Shown piece by piece: positions 36,742 to 44,412 of a stretch of DNA of 64,000 nucleotides (positions within the stretch are counted from its first letter, which is position 1; each line of letters starts with the position of its first letter). The notes below the pieces were generated by a model. It searched no databases, was not told the origin of the DNA, and saw only the letters and a list, made by a program, of their open reading frames with translations. Position numbers and translations under genes: made by a program. The stretch comes from Planctomycetales bacterium. GTDB lineage: Bacteria > Planctomycetota > Planctomycetia > Isosphaerales > Isosphaeraceae. The stretch covers positions 1-64,000 of the forward strand of contig DAIDKV010000052.1 of NCBI GenBank assembly GCA_027449865.1. The letters are read 5' to 3'.

Positions 36742-37140
36742 ATGAGCATCGAAACACAACCGCAGGCGCCGACCCGCGAGGCGATCGAGACCTGGCTGAT
36801 CGACTGGATCGCTCGCGAGATCGGCATGCCTCGGGCCGAGGTCGATACCGGAAAGTCGCTGCTGAACTACAGCCTGAGCTCCGTCACGGCGATGATGCTC
36901 GTCGGCGACCTGGAGGAGTGGCTCGGATTGACCCTCCCGCCAACCCTGGCCTGGGACTATCCCTCGATCGCCGAGATCGCCGGATTCCTCGTCGGCCAGC
37001 TTGCCGCCGGTGCCAGCGGCACGGTCTCCATCGACGGCGACGGATGGGTCGACGGCCTTTCCGACGCCGAGGTCGACGCCCTCCTCGGTCGGATGGGCGG
37101 GGCCGTTCCGATTCCAGGCGCGTCCGCTCCCATGGCATGA
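36742..37140 (+). CDS. Stand-alone acyl carrier protein
   Basis: A 132-residue carrier protein. The four-helix ACP core covers about 12-90. The phosphopantetheine site is S47 in NYSLSSVTAMML; the aspartate normally preceding it (D-S-L/V) is S46 here. A tail of about 40 residues includes DGLSDAEVDALLGRM, a helix typical of carriers that work with FAALs and polyketide or nonribosomal enzymes. It lies between the dehydrogenase and the condensation protein on the same strand and should hold the acyl chain for both. Confidence 0.9.
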   Translation: MSIETQPQAPTREAIETWLIDWIAREIGMPRAEVDTGKSLLNYSLSSVTAMMLVGDLEEWLGLTLPPTLAWDYPSIAEIAGFLVGQLAAGASGTVSIDGDGWVDGLSDAEVDALLGRMGGAVPIPGASAPMA

Positions 37141-37313
37141 CCGGCCCGGCAGGCCCGGCAGGATCGAGATGCCCTCTTTCGGAACTGATCACGGATCCTC
37201 AACGCACAGGAATTTCCTGGGCCGTTGAGGATCCATGAATTGCTCGAAAAATCAGGCAAAATTCCGGCCCTTCCGCACGCCGATCGATCCGCGCGTTTTC
37301 TCCCGGAGATCCC

Positions 37314-39818
37314 ATGAGTCGCACCATTATGACCCTTCCCGCGTTGTCGGCGCCGTTCGACCAGCGTCGTTCGGGCCTCGCCTGGATCTCGCCGACGGAC
37401 GCTGGCCGCGCGGACGTCCGACCGCTTTCGACCGGCCAGGAGCGGCTCTGGCTGCTTTCCCGGCTGGACCTGGCGGGCTCGGTCTACAATATCGCCGTGG
37501 CTTACCGGCTCCGCGGCCCGCTTGATATCGATGCGCTGGAGGAGGCCGTCGTCGGCTCGGCGAGACGGCACGAAACCCTCCGCGCCGCGTTTCCGGAAGG
37601 AGGCGACGGACCGATCGCGGTGATCGCCGAGACGGTGCCGGAGTCGGCCTTCGAGGTCGTCGATGTCCGCGACTCCGAGGGGCAAGAAGGCAGGGCAATC
37701 GCCCGAGCCGAGAAAGTGGCGAGCGAGGCGGCCTCGCGCCCGTTTGAGGTGGCCCGCGGCCCGCTCTGGCGGGTGGTCCTCATCCGATGGGCCGACGAGG
37801 GGCATGACCTGGCAATCGTGATGCATCACCTGGTCTCCGACGCCTGGTCGTTCGCGGTTCTGGGCCGCGAGCTGGCTGAGGGTTATGCGTCGGCCCTCCA
37901 GGGACGCGCGCCGAGGTTCCCCGAGCAGCCGGTCACCTATTCCGAGGCGGGGCTCCGGCATCGCCGATGGCTAGCCTCTCCGGCCGCGGAGACCGCCCGG
38001 CGATACTGGCACGACCGGCTGGCCGTCTCGCCACCGCCGCCGCTGCGGCTGCCGGCCGATCGCCGGGCTCCGTCGGCCGTCGACCGCCGGGGCGCTTCCC
38101 GGCTCTGGACGATCCCCGCGCCGACGGCGTCGGCCGTCGCCGAGATCGCCCGGCGCGAGGGTGCGACGCCGTTCATGGTCCTGCTCGCCGCGTTCGCCGC
38201 GATGCTCCACCGCCAGTGCGGCCAGGATGATCTGGTGATCGTGACCCCAACCTCGGGACGGCATCGGTCCGGCACCCGAGACCTCATCGGCTACTTCAAC
38301 AACCTGCTGCCGATCCGCCTGGACCTCTCGGGCGATCCGTCCTTCGCCACGCTCGTGGCCCAGGCCCGTCGCGAGGCGCTGGCGGCCTTTCGCCACCAGG
38401 ATCTGCCGTTCCAGTCGATCAGCGAGGCACCCTCGCTGCGGTCGGTCCCGCTCGGCCGCTGTCTCTTCTCGCTCGACATCGGATGGCCGCCGCCCCTGGA
38501 GCTCTTCGGTCTCGACTCCAAGCCCCGGGCGATCCGCAATCCAACCTCCGACTTCGACCTGTTCGTCTCGATCTGGGAGGAGGCTGGCGGTCTTCGCGGG
38601 GCGTTCGTCTACCGGACCGCCCTGTTCGACGACCCGACCATCACCGCGACAATCGGCGACTATCTCTTGGTGCTGGAGACAATCGCCCACGATCCCAATC
38701 GCCCGCTATCGACGCTCCCAGTCGCCCCCAGGCCCGACCGATCCTCGCCAGCGCCGACACCCATCGTCGCCGGCCGTTCCACCGACCAGGCACCCGAGCG
38801 GCCGACCGAGGCTCGCGTCCTTCGCGAATGGGAAGAGGCGCTCGGAACCGGGCCGATCGGGCCCGAAGACGATCTTTTTGACCACGGTGCGACGTCGATG
38901 GTGGTCGCCCGGCTGGCCGTCCGGCTCCAACGAGTGTTTGGGGTCGAGCTGCCTCTCTCGGTGCTCTATCGCGAGCGCACCGCCCGGAAAATCGCCAGGC
39001 GAATCCTCGGCCACCGAGAGGCACGCGCCTCGTCGCTGGCTCCGCTTCGGGCCGAGGGGTCGCGGCCTCCGTTATTCCTTTGCGAGGCGGTCGGGCTGTA
39101 CCAGCCGCTGGCGCGCCGGCTGGGTCCCGATCAGCCGGTTTACGCGCTCTTCCGCGAGGTCCGGCGCGACTACCCGAGGGTGGAGGAACTGGCGGCCTCT
39201 TACATCGAGGAGGTACGATCCCTCTGGCCCGATGGTCCCTATCACCTCGGTGGTCTCTCGTTCGGCGGGGTCGTCGCGTTCGAGATGGCCCGGCAACTCG
39301 CGGCCGAGGGCCAGAATGTCGGCGTGCTCGCCCTCTTCGACTCGCCGACGCCCTGGGCCGCGACCCTTCGATCGCCGATCGGCCGGCTCGCCGGTCATGC
39401 GGCCAACCTGTTCCGGTTCGGACCGAAATATCTCCGGCACAAGCTCGGGGTCCGGCTGACGAAACTCCGCCGGGCCCTCCGTGGGGACGAGATTTCCCCC
39501 TCGGTCGATCAGAATCCCGACGGACTCCGCGCAATCTTCGCCCGCGCAGCAAGCCAGTACGTTCCCGGTCCTTATCCGGGCGAGATCGACCTGTTCATCC
39601 TCGCGAATCGCCACGCGATGGGTGATTCGCTGTACGACCCGGCCGTTCAGGTGGTCGACCCAATGCTCGGCTGGGGACGCGTGGCCCCGGGCCGTGTCTC
39701 GGTCCACGAGGTCCCCGGCGATCATATCGGGCTGCTCCAGGAACCGCACGTCGGCCCGATGGCCGAAATCCTGCGCGCTCGCCTCGAATCGACCCGCCCC
39801 CACTCGCAATTTCCCTGA
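37314..39818 (+). CDS. Condensation-carrier-thioesterase protein (NRPS-like, no adenylation domain)
   Basis: An 834-residue assembly-line protein. The condensation domain (about 30-460) has the active-site motif HHLVSDAW with H171-H172 and D176; the glycine after Asp is Ala. A carrier domain (about 480-555) has S528 in HGATSMV as phosphopantetheine site. The thioesterase (about 575-830) has GLSFGG with S649 and the His in GDHIGLL, H804. With no adenylation domain the carrier must be loaded in trans, or the condensation domain uses a free amine or alcohol. Likely role: join the ACP-bound acyl chain to an acceptor and release it. The ATG at 37314 follows GGAG. Confidence 0.9.
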   Translation: MSRTIMTLPALSAPFDQRRSGLAWISPTDAGRADVRPLSTGQERLWLLSRLDLAGSVYNIAVAYRLRGPLDIDALEEAVVGSARRHETLRAAFPEGGDGPIAVIAETVPESAFEVVDVRDSEGQEGRAIARAEKVASEAASRPFEVARGPLWRVVLIRWADEGHDLAIVMHHLVSDAWSFAVLGRELAEGYASALQGRAPRFPEQPVTYSEAGLRHRRWLASPAAETARRYWHDRLAVSPPPPLRLPADRRAPSAVDRRGASRLWTIPAPTASAVAEIARREGATPFMVLLAAFAAMLHRQCGQDDLVIVTPTSGRHRSGTRDLIGYFNNLLPIRLDLSGDPSFATLVAQARREALAAFRHQDLPFQSISEAPSLRSVPLGRCLFSLDIGWPPPLELFGLDSKPRAIRNPTSDFDLFVSIWEEAGGLRGAFVYRTALFDDPTITATIGDYLLVLETIAHDPNRPLSTLPVAPRPDRSSPAPTPIVAGRSTDQAPERPTEARVLREWEEALGTGPIGPEDDLFDHGATSMVVARLAVRLQRVFGVELPLSVLYRERTARKIARRILGHREARASSLAPLRAEGSRPPLFLCEAVGLYQPLARRLGPDQPVYALFREVRRDYPRVEELAASYIEEVRSLWPDGPYHLGGLSFGGVVAFEMARQLAAEGQNVGVLALFDSPTPWAATLRSPIGRLAGHAANLFRFGPKYLRHKLGVRLTKLRRALRGDEISPSVDQNPDGLRAIFARAASQYVPGPYPGEIDLFILANRHAMGDSLYDPAVQVVDPMLGWGRVAPGRVSVHEVPGDHIGLLQEPHVGPMAEILRARLESTRPHSQFP

Positions 39819-40019
39819 TTCTCTATTTAACGAAAGACACATTCCTTTTCCAGGAAAAACATGTGGGGCCTTGTCTCCTCTGTCCGCGTTCGGTACGAGC
39901 ATCCGCACCTTTTGCGACCATGCCCCGATTATCGGGACATGGCGCGGTGAGGCCACGCCCTCGGAAAGTGCCGACCTGCTCGGGAAATTGCGAGCGATTG
40001 ACGCTTTAAAAAAATCGTC

Positions 40020-40049
40020 TTGACAATGGCGTCCCGCCTTGGAAACACT
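40020..40049 (+). promoter_or_regulatory. Candidate promoter of the DUF1573/Cys-rich locus
   Basis: TTGACA at 40020-40025 is a perfect -35. At 18 bp a weak AACACT (40044-40049) is the best -10. It sits 45 bp before the start at 40094, just after an A7 run at 40009-40015. Confidence 0.25.
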
Positions 40050-40093
40050 TGGATCGCAAGTCGCTCATAGCCGATCGAACGGGAGGATCTCCG

Positions 40094-40611
40094 ATGCCGT
40101 TTCTGTTCGGTGGATCTCGTCGCGGTTGGATCTCATGGACCGCCCTGTCCGCGGGCGGTACCTTGAGCGTGATCCTATCGTTGACCTTGCGATCCTTTTC
40201 CACCGATCGGCATTCCGCCCCCCCCTCTCCTCTTTTTCGTTAGAGCCAACAAAATCCACGCCGCCGGCCCTCCCACTGGCGATCGACCCTGGTTCGGCGG
40301 ATTTGGGAATCCTAGGGCCCAGGCAACCCGCGAAAGTCGAATTCACGATCCGCAATCCGAGTTCGCGGCCGGTTGTGATTGAGCGAATCGAAACAACCTG
40401 CCCCTGCATCCAGGCGGTTCCCGCCTCCTGTTCCCTCGGGGCCGATGAGTGCAGGCCCATGACGGTCAGTTTCGATCCAGCGCACGATCCCGATTTCCGG
40501 GGTTCCCTCTCGGTTGCGATCACGGGGATCGGGGACAATGATCGGACTCTCTTCCGCTTCCGTGTGATGCTCGAAGTCCGCGACGGGAATCCTCTTCAGG
40601 AGCATCCCTGA
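40094..40611 (+). pseudogene. DUF1573 protein, split by a frameshift at a C8 run
   Basis: The ATG at 40094 follows GGGAGG and opens a frame with a membrane segment (WTALSAGGTLSVILSLTL) that stops at 40241-40243. The next frame continues without a start as a good DUF1573 domain: LGILGPRQPAKVEFTIRN, then ERIETTCPCIQAVP and FRGSLSVAI. The change falls at or close to a run of eight C at 40218-40225. One more C (or two fewer) would fuse anchor and domain into one protein of about 170 residues. DUF1573 domains are Ig-like and usually exported; the CPC motif may bind metal or partner cysteines. Either a true frameshift, a phase-variable tract or a base-count error. Confidence 0.7.
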
Positions 40612-40701
40612 CTTGCCGCCTTTCTCGGCGGTCGACAATGCAAGCAAGACTGAGGCAAAAAAGCGTTTCCACCCGATCCGCACTCACAAAGGAGTTTGAC
40701 G

Positions 40702-41235
40702 ATGCAAGCTCGCGCGATCGACCTTTCCTGGCGCCACGTGACCTCATTCAGTTTGCTGATCCTCGCCGCTATCGTCCTGATCGGCGGACACGCTTCCGGC
40801 AACCACCTGCTCACGATCCAGGAGAAGAGGAGCATCCTGGCGGCCGGGGGAAATCCTCCCGCTACATGTTATTACATCAACAAATATTATTGAAATGCAT
40901 TGAGCGATGCGTCGACCGCGACGGCCTGCGGATCTTCGTCCTATCCCAATTGCAGTGGCGACTGTACAAATTCATGTTCAGCAATTGGTACAATGTCCTG
41001 GGGCTGCTGGGCCAGCGCCAGCGGAGCCTACAACGCTTGCCCGGCCTTCACCCAAACTCAGACAGGTATAACCTGTGGATTTCAAACGACCGGCGCAACT
41101 TGCGCGGGAGTAAATCAGCAAGGCAATGGATTTGCTTGTGCTTGTATAAATGGAGAAATGGGAACAACATCTTGCGGTTCATATAATGTTCAGCCGACTC
41201 GATTACCCAGGGCCTGTCCGGCTCAGCCTCAATAA
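40702..41235 (+). CDS. Cys-rich secreted protein with an in-frame TGA
   Basis: The ATG at 40702 has AAAGGAG seven bases upstream. Residues 13-33 are a hydrophobic export segment. A second segment, TIQEKRSILAAGG, ends in Gly49-Gly50, resembling a double-glycine cleavage site. The frame then meets TGA at 40891-40893 (codon 64) after CYYINKYY and continues uninterrupted to 41235. The downstream part is clearly protein-like, small-residue-rich and Cys-rich (12 Cys; 13 in total; 14 if TGA encodes Cys or Sec). Codon use is more A/T-ending than in the neighbours. Alternatives: nonsense mutation, selenocysteine, readthrough, or a base error. A separate TTG start at 40900 lacks a ribosome binding site. 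Confidence 0.6.
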
Positions 41236-41298
41236 TAGATCTTGTAGGTCCCGGACGCGGTTGGGGAAGCGATAGTACGGCAGCCATGAGGTCTCGGT

Positions 41299-41321
41299 AA
41301 GGCTTTCCAGCCCGACCCGCT
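41299..41321. repeat. Copy of a short dispersed repeat
   Basis: The sequence aggctttccagcccgaccc and the bases after it recur with one mismatch at 58329-58350, also downstream of a gene. The region 41236-41418 contains nothing else that I can name. Confidence 0.5.
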
Positions 41322-41418
41322 CGAGAAGGTCAGGCTGGTACGCCGGATTGACTTGAGCTTCTTCCTTGCAGGGTCAAAACATCTCGATCGATGTCACGCT
41401 GGCTTGGGGGCGGTTCCA

Positions 41419-42546
41419 ATGTCTACCTCGATGTGTTCCTTGGTCCTGGCATTGGCGTTCGTTTCGCAAGGGCAACGAGTACCTCCGCCCGCATCGGATC
41501 GTCTCTCCGCCCGAGAGCTTCTGGATCGCTGGGCCGCCGGCGCGGACCTCATCGAATCCTATAGCCTGTCCCTGGAGCTTACCTCGAATCCCCTCGTCGA
41601 CAACAAGGACGGGAAGTGGCGGCTGCTTCCTGAACGTGAGGCGATCAAGTTCCCCGCCCGGTATTCACGGATTTATCGTAAGGGAGGCAAGCGTCGAGGA
41701 GAGTTCCAAAGGGACGAGCATGGCCATTACTCTCCGCCGATGATCTGGAACGGTAATACGGGATACCTATTCCAGCCCGACGGGACGAGCGTCCACTTCA
41801 CTCCGTTCATCATGTGGTTCGGCTCTGAACAGTACGAAGACTACGAGGCGACGTACCGGATGTTCGGCGGCTCCATCGATCGCATCCAGCTCTCGCGAGA
41901 GAGGAACACCAAATCCCTCCCGAGGGAGGGAAAGCTCCATGTTCTCGATGTTCCGGCGACCCCGAAACCGACCTCTTATAACAACTTGCACTGGAGAGTC
42001 TGGCTCGATCCGGACCGCAACTTCATGCCGGTGCGGAGAATGGAATGGTTCCAGAAGACCGTGGGCGAGGCCCTCAGCCTGGACGTGCGGAACGATCTCC
42101 GCGAGGTCGCGGCGGGGGTCTGGGCGCCGATTCGGACGGTGACCCGAGTCTACCATTCGGGCGAGACGTCGCCGCTCTACGGCAAGCATATCGGAACGAA
42201 CGAATTGAGGGTCATCGAGGATCAATCCCGCTTCAATGTCGACGTTCCCGATTCGTTGTTCGAGGTCAAGATCCCCGATGGCATGACCGTCACGGACGCG
42301 GCTCGCAACGCCGTTTACACCCAGGGCAGCGCGGATCCCGATAAGTACCTGGCCCAACTCGCGAAGGACGAGAACAGGAAGCTCGACTCGCTATCACCGG
42401 CCGACAGGTCTCCCCCCGCGATGGTTTTCATCCCGCCCGATGAGAAACCTCGCTGGTTCTGGCCTCTTTTGATTGGTATTGCCGTGGCGAGCGCGGCCGG
42501 CGCGATCTACGCCGCGCGGCGTCGGTGGGCCGTGAAGGGAGCGTAG
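41419..42546 (+). CDS. Exported LolA-like protein with C-terminal membrane helix
   Basis: About 375 residues from the ATG at 41419 (GGGGG upstream). It starts with a signal peptide (SLVLALAFVSQG). The body is an antiparallel beta-rich domain of the outer-membrane lipoprotein carrier (LolA/LolB) kind, seen in the pattern DLIESYSLSLELTSN near the start, KFPARYSRIYRKGGKRRGEF, and DLREVAAGVWAPIRTVTRVY later. A membrane helix at about 352-370 (WFWPLLIGIAVASAAGAIY) with basic end anchors it. Five bases separate it from the C39-like gene, so they form an operon. The fold call is from strand pattern only. Confidence 0.7.
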   Translation: MSTSMCSLVLALAFVSQGQRVPPPASDRLSARELLDRWAAGADLIESYSLSLELTSNPLVDNKDGKWRLLPEREAIKFPARYSRIYRKGGKRRGEFQRDEHGHYSPPMIWNGNTGYLFQPDGTSVHFTPFIMWFGSEQYEDYEATYRMFGGSIDRIQLSRERNTKSLPREGKLHVLDVPATPKPTSYNNLHWRVWLDPDRNFMPVRRMEWFQKTVGEALSLDVRNDLREVAAGVWAPIRTVTRVYHSGETSPLYGKHIGTNELRVIEDQSRFNVDVPDSLFEVKIPDGMTVTDAARNAVYTQGSADPDKYLAQLAKDENRKLDSLSPADRSPPAMVFIPPDEKPRWFWPLLIGIAVASAAGAIYAARRRWAVKGA

Positions 42547-42550
42547 AAGC

Positions 42551-43315
42551 ATGGCCCGGATACCTTTCGATCCCGTGATGACCTCTCCGACGAAGCGCGT
42601 CCCCTGGTTTGAATCCCTCGTGCCGTGCCTGGGTCTACTGGCATGGCTCGGCGCGTCATCGTTGGCGAGTTCCGCACTCGCCGCCGATCCATCGGACGTG
42701 ACCCGGCGAGATCCCTATCGAAGTTGCGGACTGAACTGCCTGGCCATCCTGGCTCATCTCCAGAATGTTCATGTCCCGCTCGGTTCGATCGAGGAACAAC
42801 TCAACCCCCGAGACAATGGCGAGTGCTCCGTGGCCGATCTCGAGCGTGCCTCTCGTACGATCGGCCTCGATCCGGTTGGAGCGCGCCTCGATTGGGACCA
42901 GTTGCCCGCGGTTCCCTTGCCCTGCATCGTTCAGCTTCGCAGCGAGACCCGCTACGCGACGGGAAGCCACTACGCGATCCTGATGGGGCTTCATCGCACC
43001 GGCGTGATCCTGCTGGATGCGCCCAGCCCCTCGATGCTCCATCCTTACGAGGAATTCCGAAGAGACTTCACGGGCGTTGTCGTTGCCTTCCCGAGCGAGG
43101 CCGAACAGAAGCGGGCATTCCTGGCGAGAGTCGGCGAGCCGCCGGCCTGGTCGGGATGGGCGGCGCGCGTCCTAATGGTTGTCGCGATTGGGGCACTCGC
43201 GTGGTGGGTCCGTCCCCGGCGTCCATCGGGAGAGGCGAGGAGGCCCGACATGGACCCGGTCGTCGAGGCGTCGCCCAGGAGTCCCGATAACGAACGCATG
43301 GAGAAAACCGGATGA
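42551..43315 (+). CDS. C39-like cysteine peptidase, membrane-anchored
   Basis: A 254-residue protein with an N-terminal hydrophobic segment (about 20-45) and a helix at about 203-222 with basic end. Between them lies a papain-like domain of the C39 (bacteriocin-processing) family: C59 in RSCGLNCLAIL, H140 in GSHYAIL and D156 in VILLDAPSP give the complete Cys-His-Asp triad. C39 peptidases usually cleave after a double glycine and are usually fused to ABC exporters; this one is free and would act outside the cytoplasm. The Cys-rich gene upstream has such a Gly-Gly site. Its stop overlaps the next ATG (ATGA). Confidence 0.88.
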   Translation: MARIPFDPVMTSPTKRVPWFESLVPCLGLLAWLGASSLASSALAADPSDVTRRDPYRSCGLNCLAILAHLQNVHVPLGSIEEQLNPRDNGECSVADLERASRTIGLDPVGARLDWDQLPAVPLPCIVQLRSETRYATGSHYAILMGLHRTGVILLDAPSPSMLHPYEEFRRDFTGVVVAFPSEAEQKRAFLARVGEPPAWSGWAARVLMVVAIGALAWWVRPRRPSGEARRPDMDPVVEASPRSPDNERMEKTG

Positions 43316-44373
43316 TGCGTCGAGGTCGCGAACGGTCCCGAGGCGTCCTTCTGTCGATCGCGATGATATCGCCCCTGGGGATCGGGGGCTGTCGAGATCA
43401 TGTCGCCGCGCCGAGGCTTCACGTCGTGTCGACTCAGCTTGACCTCGGTGTTGTCGACCCCGGTCAGCAGGCGATCTCCATCGACGTGGAGAATCGAGGC
43501 GGGATGCCGCTCCACTTCGAGAAGGTCGCCAGTAGCTGCTCATGCACGGTCGCCAATGCTCCCCGCGACCTGGCGCCCGGCGAGAAGGGCTCGATCCAGG
43601 GGACGGTTAAGGCCGGCGCGGGGCCGGGCTCCGCTCAGCTTTTCATCGGGAGCAATGATCCGAGGAAGGAGCAGGTGATCCACCTCGCCTGGTTCGGGAA
43701 GTCGACGCCTCGACTCATCCCGTCCTCGCTGGAGGTCTCGCGGCGCGCGGGCGAAATCGCGGTCCGAGAGATCGAGATCAGCTATCCCGGCGGTGCGTCC
43801 GGGGGTCATCTGGAATTCCTCGGTGCCTCGGGTCTGCCCGACTGCGTGACGGTCGAGCTGGTTTCCGAAGATCCTTATGCCATTCGAGCGATTCCCGGCC
43901 TGGGCGTCTCGCCGCGGGAGGCCCCCTCGCTCGTCGTGGGCAAGGCCCTGCTTCGCCTGACGTGCCGGATGCCCCGCGAGTCCGTACCGACGGCGACCGG
44001 GACCTTCGAGGTCCGGCAGCGGGGCGTCACCTATCCGCTCCCGTTCTCGATCGCCATCGACTCTCATGAGGGGCTGCGAGCGATGCCTCGAAGCCTTCTT
44101 TTCGCGGCGAGCAGCCCCGATCAGATGGCCAAACTCAGGCGAAGGGCGACCGTCACCGCCGACTCCTCCGAGAGCGGTCAACTCGATCTCGTTCGAAAGC
44201 CGTCTTTCCTCGATGTCCGGCTCGAGCGACTCGGCTCGTCCGATCTCCAGACGGTCGTCACGGTGCATCCTTGCGACTCCATCCCGGCCGGGTTGCGGGA
44301 GACCGAGATCGTCCTGAAGGATACGAAAGGCGCCCTGGTTCGTCTCCCGGTTTACCTGGCCTGCGATCCCTGA
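43312..44373 (+). CDS. DUF1573 lipoprotein
   Basis: A 353-residue lipoprotein: signal peptide ending in IGGC, with lipidated C27. The first 110 mature residues are a DUF1573 Ig-like domain with LDLGVVDPGQQAISIDVEN and the cysteine motif SSCSCTV. The remainder (about 140-350) shows two further beta-rich segments of the same style (PRLIPSSLEVSRRAGE, and FVLKDTKGALVRLPVYL-like strands). Start overlaps the peptidase stop by ATGA. It may present or fold secreted partners by binding exposed cysteines; that role is inferred from the Cys motif and the neighbouring Cys-rich gene. Confidence 0.85.
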   Translation: MMRRGRERSRGVLLSIAMISPLGIGGCRDHVAAPRLHVVSTQLDLGVVDPGQQAISIDVENRGGMPLHFEKVASSCSCTVANAPRDLAPGEKGSIQGTVKAGAGPGSAQLFIGSNDPRKEQVIHLAWFGKSTPRLIPSSLEVSRRAGEIAVREIEISYPGGASGGHLEFLGASGLPDCVTVELVSEDPYAIRAIPGLGVSPREAPSLVVGKALLRLTCRMPRESVPTATGTFEVRQRGVTYPLPFSIAIDSHEGLRAMPRSLLFAASSPDQMAKLRRRATVTADSSESGQLDLVRKPSFLDVRLERLGSSDLQTVVTVHPCDSIPAGLRETEIVLKDTKGALVRLPVYLACDP

Positions 44374-44412
44374 TGGCGAGGCCGGATCGTCCGCCCCTCG
44401 GAGGCTGGCCCG

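Noticed and set aside
40891-40935. The hairpin after the TGA as a proven SECIS element
   Set aside because: Its four-base loop (ACCG) lacks the G-rich bases usual in bacterial SECIS loops, and GC-rich DNA gives such stems by chance, so I kept it only as weak support.
40900-41235. A separate Cys-rich gene starting at TTG 40900
   Set aside because: It has no ribosome binding site and no export signal, and it is exactly in frame with the upstream segment that has both.
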